A stretch of DNA of 10,746 nt from Planctomycetota bacterium (GTDB lineage: Bacteria > Planctomycetota > UBA1135 > GCA-002686595): positions 1 through 10,746 of the forward strand of contig JAQBVH010000045.1 of assembly GCA_027623615.1 (NCBI GenBank). Reading direction: 5' to 3'. Of this stretch, positions 1 through 7,764 are shown one piece after another (within the stretch, counting starts at the first letter, position 1; the number at the start of each line of letters is the position of its first letter). The translations under genes were made by a program, and so were the position numbers. Below the pieces are notes generated by a model. The model worked only from the letters and a program-made list of their open reading frames with translations. It was not told where the DNA came from and searched no databases.

Positions 1-471
1 CGGCGCGTCTCTGCGATCCACGCCGCGCACCTGCCGGACTCGGTGCCCGAGCGCGAGGGTCGCTTCCTCCGCCAGGAGCTGAAGTGGTGGGATGGACACG
101 TCAACACCGTGCAGCACGACAGCAGCCGTGGCGGCGGCAACGCCATCTGCATGCTGCTCGGCTTCGAACACATCGAGGAGGTCGTCACCGGCTTCGGGGA
201 GCGCGGCGTGCCCGCCAAGCGGGTCAGCCGCTCGGTGGCGCGGCAGGCGCGGCGCTACCTCGGGACGCAGGCTCCGGTCGGGGAGCACCTGGCGGACCAG
301 CTGCTCGCGCCCCTGGCGGTGCTCGCGGGCGGAGTGTTCCGCACCCTCAACCCCTCGAGCCACACGCTCACGAACGCGAAGGTGGTCCAGGCCTTCCTGC
401 CGGACTCGATCGAGATCGAGGAGCTCGGCCCGGAGGACCACCGCGTCACGGTGCGAGCGGGTCGGGATTGA
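1..471 (+). CDS. rtcA: RNA 3'-terminal phosphate cyclase, C-terminal part (5' end outside window)
   Basis: RtcA converts the 3'-phosphate of RNA to a 2',3'-cyclic phosphate with ATP, through an enzyme-AMP (histidine) intermediate, and acts in RNA repair. The frame is open from base 1 to the TGA at 469-471, giving the last 156 residues of a protein usually near 340. Compared with my memory of E. coli RtcA, the stretch APVGEHLADQLLAPLAVLAG matches its AVGEYLADQL block. The following NPSSHTLTN matches PSCHLLTN, which holds the nucleotidylated catalytic histidine; here that is residue 121 of the partial protein. The upstream block with VNTVQHDSSRGGGNA also fits. Neither RtcB nor an RtcR regulator is visible. 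The next gene starts 42 bases downstream in the same frame, and I see no family link between the two. The family assignment is firm; only the missing N-terminus is unknown. Confidence 0.92.
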   Translation, partial: RRVSAIHAAHLPDSVPEREGRFLRQELKWWDGHVNTVQHDSSRGGGNAICMLLGFEHIEEVVTGFGERGVPAKRVSRSVARQARRYLGTQAPVGEHLADQLLAPLAVLAGGVFRTLNPSSHTLTNAKVVQAFLPDSIEIEELGPEDHRVTVRAGRD

Positions 472-513
472 ACTACCCTTGAAGACCTGCGCCCGACCCG
501 CGTAGGCCTACCC

Positions 514-1434
514 GTGGAATTCTTCTGCTTCCTCTTCATCACCATCGCGGTGATCGCCGTGAAGGCGGCCACCAAGGCGGCCAAGACCTCCGGCGCCGCG
601 CGGGGCCTGTGGGTCGCCAAGAAGCGCGGCATCCTCGAGCGCCTGCGCGAGCAGGAAGGCGCGGTGATCCAGCACACCGAGGACCTGCGTGAGCGCGCCG
701 CCCGCTTCGAGCCGCCGCCCGTGCCGCAGGACAGGCTCGACGAGGCTGAGCAGGCTCTGAGGAACTGGGGTGCCGACCCCGCGGTCATGGTCGAGGAGCT
801 CCCCGAACCGGAGCCCGCGGTAGAGCTCCCTCAGGAGCCGATCGTCGCGCCCGAGCCCTTGGTCGAACCCGGGCCCCAGGTGCACCTCCGGCCCGAGCCA
901 GTGCAGCCACCCGCGCTCGTCGACCTGGAGCCGTTCATCGAGGTCGAGGAGGAGTTCTTCGACCCGCTGGCCGGCCCGGCCGTGGCCGCATCGGGTGTCG
1001 GACTCGGCGCAGCCGTCGGCGCGGCGGTCGCGTCGTCCGAGGGAGAGCCGGCAAGGCCGCGCTCCGATCAACTCGGCGGAGCGGAACTCCTGGCACTGGC
1101 CCACGATCTCTTCGATTCGGGCCGTCCCGGGTTCGAGGTCAAGGAGCTCTTCGAGGGCCAGCACCTCGGACGCAGCGTGCGTTGGCGCGCGGTCATCGAC
1201 CGGGTCGAGCCGTTCCAGCGGGACGAGCTCCTCCAGGACGGTCCCGGCGTGCGCGTCGTGACCGAGTACCAGCCCGAGGACTCCGGCGCGCGGCGCGTGC
1301 GGGTCGACATCGGCGTCGACGCAGAGACCGGCGCCCTCCTCGAGCGCGGCAAGGGGCTGGCCTTCGTCGGTGAGCTGAGCAGCTGCGACCCGTACCTGCA
1401 CTCGTTCACGCTGCGCGACGCGCGGCTGGTCTGA
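514..1434 (+). CDS. Membrane-anchored protein with Pro/Glu-rich linker, unknown function
   Basis: I do not recognise this 306-residue protein. The start is GTG at 514, the first usual start codon after the rtcA stop in this frame. Residues 2-17 form a hydrophobic N-terminal segment followed by lysines and arginines, as expected for a membrane anchor with a cytoplasmic body. Residues 35-85 look helical and charged. Residues 94-148 are rich in Pro and Glu (PEPEP, PQEP, EPVQPP), like an extended spacer. Residues 152-174 are almost all Gly, Ala, Val and Ser and could be a second membrane segment. Residues ~205-306 are a compact domain with alternating beta-type segments (LGRSVRWRAVIDRV, VRVVTEY, RRVRVDIGV, KGLAFVGELSS, SFTLRDARLV). 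The layout resembles the OB-fold 'tRNA_anti-like' domains of bacterial envelope proteins, but that is inference from the pattern only. TAGGCC lies 5 bases before the start (503-508). Third codon positions are mostly G or C, supporting a real gene. Confidence 0.75.
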   Translation: MEFFCFLFITIAVIAVKAATKAAKTSGAARGLWVAKKRGILERLREQEGAVIQHTEDLRERAARFEPPPVPQDRLDEAEQALRNWGADPAVMVEELPEPEPAVELPQEPIVAPEPLVEPGPQVHLRPEPVQPPALVDLEPFIEVEEEFFDPLAGPAVAASGVGLGAAVGAAVASSEGEPARPRSDQLGGAELLALAHDLFDSGRPGFEVKELFEGQHLGRSVRWRAVIDRVEPFQRDELLQDGPGVRVVTEYQPEDSGARRVRVDIGVDAETGALLERGKGLAFVGELSSCDPYLHSFTLRDARLV

Positions 1435-1663
1435 AGGTCACTGGCGGCCAACCTTGACCCGCGGTGAGGGTCCAACGCTCCAGAGGCCAGTCCTGGGCAG
1501 GCCCGTTGTCACCTCGTGCCAGGTCTCTGTCCCTGCCCGAAACCCCATCCGGGCTCTTCCTGAGCACAGCGCGACCGGATGCAATGCGCCTTGCGCGGAC
1601 GCATTCTGCGCGATCGACAGCGTGCGCCGGTGAGCACAGAAGAGGCTAGGATGCACCTCTGCC
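1435..1663. other. Intergenic region before the gdhA unit
   Basis: No credible gene is seen here. At 1454-1460 and 1468-1475 an inverted repeat (TTGACCC / GGGTCCAA, one bulged base, 7-base loop) could end transcription of the upstream gene, but no T-run follows. The copy of the interspersed motif at 1508-1527 is listed separately. TAGGAT at 1647-1652 is a possible -10 element for the unit beginning at 1664; I see no matching -35 at normal distance. Confidence 0.4.
1508..1527. repeat. Interspersed intergenic motif, copy 1
   Basis: The 20-mer GTCACCTCGTGCCAGGTCTC recurs at 6263-6282 with one mismatch (19/20). Beyond it both copies continue with a TNTCC-like sequence after a one-base shift. Flanks on the 5' side are unrelated. 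Both copies lie in noncoding DNA. Two near-identical 20-mers within 5 kb are not expected by chance, so this is probably a dispersed repeat of the genome or a protein-binding site. Confidence 0.6.
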
Positions 1664-1888
1664 ATGTGGGAGACCGAACTCGTTTGCACCGCCTGCTCAG
1701 GGACGCACACCGTGAGCGCCGCGATCATCCCGCGCGCCTTCTCGTACACGCGCCCCAGGAGCGGTGAGCACGTCGAGCTGCCCTTCCGAGACCCGTCCCG
1801 GACCCCGGAGCCCTGGCGTGAGGTGAACAATGCCTCGCCCGGCGCGATCGAGGTCGACCCTCAAGCTCACGGGACGCTCGATATCTGA
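1664..1888 (+). CDS. Small CxxC-containing hypothetical protein upstream of gdhA
   Basis: This 74-residue protein is not one I recognise. It begins MWETELVCTACSGTH, with a single CxxC pair at residues 8 and 11, followed by a likely beta-rich core (AAIIPRAFSYTRP, HVELPF) and a polar tail ending in LDI. One CxxC pair could bind half a zinc site or act as a redox pair; function is unknown. Evidence that it is real: the frame has a stop at 1631-1633, ATG 1664 is the first ATG after it, most third codon positions are G or C as in the neighbours, and the TGA lies only 9 bases before gdhA. It may therefore be translated from the gdhA message. No clear Shine-Dalgarno site is seen. It could still be a chance frame in a high-GC leader region; confidence is moderate. 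Confidence 0.55.
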   Translation: MWETELVCTACSGTHTVSAAIIPRAFSYTRPRSGEHVELPFRDPSRTPEPWREVNNASPGAIEVDPQAHGTLDI

Positions 1889-3259
<1,371 letters not shown>

Positions 3260-3266
3260 GATCCCC

Positions 3267-6197
3267 ATGAACGTGGAGCGACCGGGACCGGGCGCAGCTC
3301 CGCGGCGCGGCTTCCAGGAGCTGATGCGCCGCCGGGTGCGGCGCGCACTCCTCGTGTCGAGCCTCTACGACTCGTTCGTGCTCTCCGAAGACGGGCTCGC
3401 GGTCGAGACGATCCTCGCGCACTTCCTCGAGATCGGCCGCCAGCGCGTGCCGGACATCGTCCAGGTCTTCGACACCGACGCCGCGCTCGAACGTCTGGCC
3501 GAGGGCGCGGACTTCGACGTGATCATCTCGAGCGTACACCCGGGCGAGGGCGGAGTGCTCGAGCTGAATCGGCGCTTGCGCGAGGCCAGCTACCCGATGC
3601 CCGTGGTCGCGCTCGCGTACTCGGCCCGGGAGCTGCGCGAGCTGCAGGCCGAGGAGGGCCTCGACGAGCTCCACGCGATCTACCTGTGGCAGGACGACGT
3701 GCGCCTGTTCCCGACGATCGTGCAGGCGCTAGAGGATCGACTCAACGTGGCGGACGACACACGCCAGGGTGTGCCGGTCGTGTTGCTGGTCGAGGACAAC
3801 GTCAGCTTCTACTCGTCGTTCCTGCCTGCGATCCAAGCCGAGCTGTCCGAGTACACGAACCGGCTGCAGGCCGACGATCTGTCGCTCTCGCAGCGCATGA
3901 TGCGGATGAGCGCGCGCCCCAAGGTCCTGCACTGCACGACGTACGAGGAGGCCTGGTCGGCGTTCGAGCGCTACGAGAACTCCATGCTCGGCGTGATCTC
4001 GGACGTGGAGTTCCCGCGCGGAGGCGAGGTCGACCCGGACGCGGGCTTCGACCTGTGCCGCGCCATGCTCGGTCGGCGCCGGACCACGCGCCTGATCGTG
4101 CAGTCGAGTCGGCCCGAGAACGAGGCGTACGCCGAGGAGCTGGGTGCGTCGTTCCTGCTCAAGGGCGCGCCGGCGATGGTGGCGGAGCTGCGGCGCATCC
4201 TCGTCGAGCGCTTCGGCTTCGGCGACTTCGTCCTCCGCGATGAGGCCGGACGCGAGGTCGCGCGCGCGGAGAAGGTCCGGGACCTGATCGGTGTCCTGGA
4301 ACGACTGCCCGAGGGCAGCCTCGCCGGACACCTCGAACGCGGCAGCTTGCAGAGGTGGCTTCAGGCCCGCACGGAGTTCACTCTGGCCGCGACGATCCAG
4401 GCTGCAGCCGACGCTTGCGCGGACGACCACGCGGAGCTGCACGCGCGGGCGCTCGACGCGCTCGAGACCCACCGCCGGCTGCGCGCGGCCACGGTGATCG
4501 CCGAGTTCGGCCGGGAGGGCTTCGATCCCCGCGTCTCGATCACCCGCGTCGGCACGGGCCCGATGGGGGGCAAGGCCCGCGGTCTCTCGTTTGTGAATCA
4601 GGTCCTGGCGCGCGCGGGCGTCCAGGAGCGCTTTCCGGACATCGACGTCTTCGTGCCGGCGTGCGTGGTGCTCGCGACGAGCGTCTTCGACGAATTCCTC
4701 GACTACGAGTTCCTGCGGGAGTTCGCTTCGGAGCCGCGCCCGGACGAGGCGATCGCGCAGCTCTTCCTGAACGCTCCGTTCCCGCGCGGGGCAGGCAACC
4801 ACCTGCGCAGGTACTTGCAGCGTGTGAAGACCCCGCTCGCGGTGCGCTCCTCGAGCCTGATGGAGGACTCGCGCACGCAGCCGTTCGCGGGCATCTACGG
4901 CACGCACATGCTGGCGAACAACGCGCACGAGCTAGACGTACGGTTTCGCAAGCTGACCGAGGCCGTGCAGCGCGTGTACGCGTCCGCGTTCACGATGAAG
5001 GCCAAGGCCTACCTCGAGGCGACAGGGCATCAGCTTGACGAGGAGCGCATGGGCGTGGTGGTGCAGCAGCTCGTCGGCCGCGTGCGCGGCGACCGCTTCT
5101 ATCCCGACTTCGCGGGTGTTGCGCGCAGCCACAACTACTATCCCGAGCCGGGCCAGGCCGCCGAGGACGGCGTGGTCGCGATCGCGCTGGGTCTGGGGAG
5201 GGCCGTCGTCGGCGGCGAGACGTGCCTGCGGTTCAGCCCGCGCCACCCGCGTCACATCGTCGGGATCTCGTCGGTGGCGGACGCATTGCGCAACACGCAG
5301 CGCGAGTTCCTCGCCCTGGATCTGCGTGGCGAGGCGCCCGACCTCGTCCGCTTGCCGATCGCCGAGGCCGAGGACGGGCCGCTGCCCTGGCTGGGGTCGA
5401 CGCATGTCGCGGCGGACGACCGGATCGTCGACGGCATCTCACGCCCGGGCGTGCGCGTCGTGACGTTCGCGCAGGTGCTGCGCCACGGCGCGTTCCCACT
5501 CGCGGAGCTGTTGAACGACCTCCTGGCGAGCTGTGGCGAGCAGGCGGGCGGGCCGGTCGAGATCGAGTTCGCTGGCAACTTGCCCTCGCAGGGCCGACGC
5601 GGTCAGTTCGCGGTGGTGCAGCTGCGGCCGCTCGCGGTCAGCAGGGACCACGAGCCCGTGGACCTGAGCGAGGTGGACGACGGGCAGGTCCTGTGTCGGA
5701 GCCTGAAGGTGCTGGGCAACGGCCGGGTGACAGATGCGTACGACCTCATCGTTGTCCAGCGCGAGGGCTTCGACCGCGCGGCGACGGTCGAGGTCGCGGG
5801 TGAGGTGGCGCGCCTCGACGCGGTGCTGCGGGGGGAGGGCCGCCCCTACGTGTTGATCGGCGTGGGGCGCTGGGGGTCGTCGGACCCGGCGCTGGGCATC
5901 CCAGTCGCGTGGAGCCAGATCGCGGGGGCACGCGCGATCGTCGAGGCGGGGTTCGAGGACATCGTCGTGGAGCCGTCGCAGGGGACGCACTTCTTCAAGA
6001 ACCTGACCTCGGGGAACGTCGGATACTTCACGGTGAACCCGGACGCGGGCGAGGGCGTGCTCGACTGGGGCTGGCTCGCGTCCGTGCCGGCCGTGACGGA
6101 GGTCGGGCCGGTGCGACACCTCCGCTTCGAGCGGCCGGTCGTGGTGGAGATGGACGGGCGCTCGGGAGAGGGCGTGGTCCTGAAGCCGGGGGGGTGA
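3267..6197 (+). CDS. Two receiver-like domains fused to the PEP/pyruvate-binding (ATP-grasp) domain of PEP synthase
   Basis: A 976-residue cytoplasmic protein. Residues ~24-160 form a receiver-like fold that has lost its acidic pocket (SS at 31-32; S89 where the phospho-acceptor Asp is expected). Residues 169-315 form an intact receiver: E176/D177, acceptor D246 in ISDVEFP, S280, K299, with ~25 extra residues after the first helix. Residues ~336-412 are helical. Residues 431-790 are the N-terminal ATP-grasp domain of PEP synthase/pyruvate phosphate dikinase: GPMGGKARGL (431-440), LAVRSSSLMEDS (524-535) with FAGIY (540-544), LGLGRAVVGGE (641-651), VEIEFAG (764-770) and QLRPL (785-789). Residues ~800-976 contain the conserved-looking VGRWGSSDPALGIPV (866-880) and EPSQGTHFFKNLTS (902-915). 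I find no TxCHA-type phosphohistidine domain and no PEP-binding barrel, so it should not make PEP alone. AGGA at 3258-3261 may guide translation; the gene starts 7 bases after gdhA. It probably binds ATP under receiver control; the substrate is unknown. PEP/pyruvate-binding response-regulator proteins of this size exist elsewhere. Confidence 0.92.
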   Translation: MNVERPGPGAAPRRGFQELMRRRVRRALLVSSLYDSFVLSEDGLAVETILAHFLEIGRQRVPDIVQVFDTDAALERLAEGADFDVIISSVHPGEGGVLELNRRLREASYPMPVVALAYSARELRELQAEEGLDELHAIYLWQDDVRLFPTIVQALEDRLNVADDTRQGVPVVLLVEDNVSFYSSFLPAIQAELSEYTNRLQADDLSLSQRMMRMSARPKVLHCTTYEEAWSAFERYENSMLGVISDVEFPRGGEVDPDAGFDLCRAMLGRRRTTRLIVQSSRPENEAYAEELGASFLLKGAPAMVAELRRILVERFGFGDFVLRDEAGREVARAEKVRDLIGVLERLPEGSLAGHLERGSLQRWLQARTEFTLAATIQAAADACADDHAELHARALDALETHRRLRAATVIAEFGREGFDPRVSITRVGTGPMGGKARGLSFVNQVLARAGVQERFPDIDVFVPACVVLATSVFDEFLDYEFLREFASEPRPDEAIAQLFLNAPFPRGAGNHLRRYLQRVKTPLAVRSSSLMEDSRTQPFAGIYGTHMLANNAHELDVRFRKLTEAVQRVYASAFTMKAKAYLEATGHQLDEERMGVVVQQLVGRVRGDRFYPDFAGVARSHNYYPEPGQAAEDGVVAIALGLGRAVVGGETCLRFSPRHPRHIVGISSVADALRNTQREFLALDLRGEAPDLVRLPIAEAEDGPLPWLGSTHVAADDRIVDGISRPGVRVVTFAQVLRHGAFPLAELLNDLLASCGEQAGGPVEIEFAGNLPSQGRRGQFAVVQLRPLAVSRDHEPVDLSEVDDGQVLCRSLKVLGNGRVTDAYDLIVVQREGFDRAATVEVAGEVARLDAVLRGEGRPYVLIGVGRWGSSDPALGIPVAWSQIAGARAIVEAGFEDIVVEPSQGTHFFKNLTSGNVGYFTVNPDAGEGVLDWGWLASVPAVTEVGPVRHLRFERPVVVEMDGRSGEGVVLKPGG

Positions 6198-6262
6198 CTC
6201 CGATCAAGGGCCGCGTCTTGCTTCCCATCGCCGTTAGGCGGGGGAGCCGGCATGACGACATG

Positions 6263-6282
6263 GTCACCGCGTGCCAGGTCTC
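6263..6282. repeat. Interspersed intergenic motif, copy 2
   Basis: GTCACCGCGTGCCAGGTCTC matches 1508-1527 at 19 of 20 positions, in the same orientation. Here it directly abuts the left arm of the 10-bp-phased inverted array (6285-6378), so motif and array may be parts of one element. The copy at 1508 lacks the array. Confidence 0.6.
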
Positions 6283-6284
6283 CT

Positions 6285-6378
6285 ATCCGCTGATGTCCGC
6301 CCATGTCCATCCGCAGGCCCTCGCCCAGCGGAACCTGACGGACAATGGCGGACATGAGCGGACTCTGGCGGACATCGC
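6285..6378. repeat. Inverted array of CGGAC/GTCCG units on a 10-bp period
   Basis: On the right, CGGAC occurs at 6339, 6349, 6359 and 6369: four units, exactly 10 bp apart. On the left, the reversed unit TCCG/TCC occurs at 6286, 6296 and 6306, again 10 bp apart. As a consequence 6287-6308 and 6340-6361 are inverted repeats matching at 19 of 22 positions around a 31-base centre, which itself holds a 5-bp inverted repeat (TCCGC 6310-6314 / GCGGA 6328-6332). The period is not a multiple of three, which argues against decayed coding sequence. It could be a set of helically phased protein-binding sites, a REP-like genomic repeat, or a long RNA hairpin in the 3' region of the upstream gene. Confidence 0.65.
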
Positions 6379-6386
6379 ACCAAGTC

Positions 6387-6413
6387 GAGCGTCAGCTTCC
6401 CAAGCTGACACTC
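6387..6413 (+). terminator. Hairpin terminator candidate after the gdhA unit
   Basis: GTCAGCTT (6391-6398) and AAGCTGAC (6402-6409) pair perfectly around a CCC loop. GAG (6387-6389) and CTC (6411-6413) extend the stem past one C/A mismatch. The following sequence is T-rich but interrupted (TTCCGCTTGCCGTCTTGTT). It lies between the plus-strand 976-residue gene and the minus-strand peptidase remnant, so it may once have served both. A smaller CCGG/CCGG hairpin follows at 6434-6446. Confidence 0.55.
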
Positions 6414-6495
6414 TTCCGCTTGCCGTCTTGTTGCCGGATCGACCGGAGACCCACATGGTTGTGCTGACTGCCGCTGTCCTGTGCGGCACTCCGAT

Positions 6496-6681
6496 TCACT
6501 GCCCCTCCGCCTCCGCCTCCTCGCCCCGCGTGTACTTCTCGAACCACCCGCGCACGTAGAGGATCCGCCGCAGCGTGTTGCTCGCGTGCCTCCCCGCGGC
6601 CCCGTGGTACTCGTCTGGGATGCGCACCATGACCGAGGGCACCTTGCGCCACTTGAGCGCCTGGAAGTCCTCCTCGGGCAT
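6496..6681 (-). pseudogene. 3'-terminal remnant of an S9-family (prolyl oligopeptidase-like) peptidase gene
   Basis: The minus strand from 6681 to the TGA at 6496-6498 encodes 61 residues. They read like the very end of an S9 serine peptidase (alpha/beta hydrolase): MPEEDFQALKWRKVPSVMV, then RIPDEYHG with the catalytic histidine (residue 26), then SNTLRRILYVRGWFEKY and a charged tail. Intact relatives are about 600-700 residues. The catalytic serine and aspartate, the rest of the hydrolase domain and any propeller are absent; upstream of 6681 the resemblance stops and the plus-strand propeller remnant begins. The natural stop and C-terminus are kept while the 5' part is gone, so this is a truncated pseudogene. 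It has no visible start signal. Family assignment rests on motif recognition only. Confidence 0.6.
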
Positions 6682-6973
6682 GCTCTCCGCCTTCGACGCC
6701 AAGACCGGCGAGCGACACTATGGACCGGTGCGCCTCGAGGGGGCGACCAACCTCTACGGTTCGCCCGTGCTCTCGGCGGGCAAGCTCTACGTCGCTGGCC
6801 GCGACGGGATGACCGAGGTCGTGAAGGCCGGGGACGAGTTCGCCAGCCTGGCGATCAACACCCTCGACGACGGCTTCGACAGCTCGCCGGCGATCGTGGG
6901 GGCCGAGATCTACCTGCGCGGCCGCGCAAACCTGTACTGCATCGCAGAGGACGAGGCCGACGCCCCGCGCTAA
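6680..6973 (+). pseudogene. 3'-terminal remnant of a PQQ/BamB-like beta-propeller protein gene
   Basis: From the ATG at 6680 the frame gives 97 residues with blade repeats: LSAFDAKTGERHYG, NLYGSPVLSAGKLYVAGRDG, SSPAIVGAEIYLRGRANLYCIA. These are typical of PQQ-binding-like beta-propellers (strand - GK/AE - LYV/IYL - DAKTG), in which 6-8 blades need roughly 350-400 residues. Only about two blades remain, so an isolated product would not close a propeller. The frame can be read back to 6575, but that part is antisense to the peptidase remnant and shows no propeller pattern, so the gene body appears cut at ~6683. The TAA at 6971-6973 looks like the natural end. Tools may call it as a small intact gene; I favour a remnant. 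Confidence 0.6.
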
Positions 6974-6976
6974 CCT
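6971..6976 (+). promoter_or_regulatory. Possible -10 element for a leaderless DinB-like gene
   Basis: TAACCT fits TANNNT and ends 6 bases before the GTG at 6983. Transcription would then start at or next to the start codon, giving a leaderless message. It overlaps the TAA of the preceding remnant. No -35 is evident. The same arrangement occurs before the gene at 10513. Confidence 0.35.
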
Positions 6977-6982
6977 GCCGGG

Positions 6983-7510
6983 GTGATCCCCGCCATCGAC
7001 GTCCAGGCAGAGCTCGACGACCTCGCCGCAGCCCTCGAGCGGTTCACCGAGCTGCGATCGCAGCTCGGCGGCCGGGCGGGAGAGCGCCGGCCGGACGTGT
7101 CGGGGTGGTCCCTCGAGGAGCACCTCTACCACCTCTGTCTGGCCACCGACCTCGCGCTGCGCAACGTGCTGTCGCTCTCGCGCGGCAAGGGCCGCCTGAT
7201 CATGCACGAGGGTGAGGCCAACGCGCTCGCGATCCAGGTCCTGACCGAAGGCTGCTATCCGCGGGGTGAGTCGGTCGCGCCGCGCATGGTGCAGCCCCCG
7301 GATCCGATCGATGCTGGGCTGCTCGACCAGGAGATCGAGCTGCTCGGGCAAGGCCTCGAGCGCACGCGCGCCTTGCTCGCGACTCTCCCCGGGGCAGTGG
7401 CTCGCATCCCGCACCAGCACCTGGGTGCGCTCTCAGCCAGCGAGTGGTTGCGCTTCGCGCGCCTGCACGCGCGGCACCATCTTGCGATCGCGAGCGAGCT
7501 CGCGGACTGA
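6983..7510 (+). CDS. DinB-like putative metal-binding four-helix protein
   Basis: This 175-residue protein has the marks of the DinB/YfiT-like superfamily, four-helix bundles that bind a divalent metal through three histidines. The first helix pair contains GWSLEEHLYHL with H47 and H50. The last helix contains SASEWLRFARLHARHHLAIASEL with H162, H165 and H166. The spacing fits one metal ligand from the first motif and two (H162 and H166) from the last. Family members include thiol-S-transferases (bacillithiol, mycothiol) and many proteins of unknown function; nothing here says which. No signal peptide is present, so it is probably cytoplasmic. Start is GTG at 6983, 9 bases after the stop of the propeller remnant and 6 bases after a TAACCT -10-like element. 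The gene looks intact. Confidence in the fold is good, in the reaction none. Confidence 0.78.
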   Translation: MIPAIDVQAELDDLAAALERFTELRSQLGGRAGERRPDVSGWSLEEHLYHLCLATDLALRNVLSLSRGKGRLIMHEGEANALAIQVLTEGCYPRGESVAPRMVQPPDPIDAGLLDQEIELLGQGLERTRALLATLPGAVARIPHQHLGALSASEWLRFARLHARHHLAIASELAD

Positions 7511-7764
7511 GAGACGGTCGCAGGGCCCTGGAGGGGGGGCACGCCCCGGTAACTCCAAAGCTCCCTCGCTCTCGGGGTCGATCGTTGGAGCGACAGCTCT
7601 GGTGGCCTGCCCGGATGCAGGGCGCAGACCCGGCGCGGCGGAGCCGGTCTCCCCTTCCGGCGCTGGCGGGGGATGTGACGTCCATTTGCGGAATATCTGT
7701 CCGCGCACGACCCGGCCGGTCACTGGGGGGGGTCCTCCGATCCCGCAAGAACTCACGCACCGCC

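Noticed and set aside
1438..1830. 130-codon minus-strand frame over the gdhA leader
   Set aside because: No domain, no start signal; it only translates the interspersed motif at 1508-1527 and the antisense of the CxxC frame. Kept in mind only because the repeat reads ETWHEVT there.
3729..4928. 399-codon minus-strand frame inside the 976-residue gene
   Set aside because: Antisense of the receiver and ATP-grasp domains; composition rich in Arg, Leu and Val with no motif.
3267..6197. Calling the gene ppsA (PEP synthase)
   Set aside because: Only the ATP-grasp domain is shared; the phosphohistidine and PEP-barrel domains required for the reaction are not seen.
6285..6378. CRISPR-like array
   Set aside because: Units are 10 bp with no spacers of CRISPR length, the two arms are inverted, and no cas gene is near.
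6575..6679. N-terminal extension of the propeller remnant
   Set aside because: These codons are antisense to the S9 peptidase remnant and show no blade repeat, so they are outside the original gene.
6392..7420. 342-codon minus-strand frame across the remnants and the DinB-like gene
   Set aside because: Antisense to the propeller and DinB motifs, and it is in a different frame from the S9 peptidase remnant, which carries the recognisable sequence on that strand.
7444..7764. N-terminal extension of the secreted protein by 107 codons
   Set aside because: It overlaps the DinB-like gene and is Arg-rich; the ATG at 7765 begins a textbook signal peptide.
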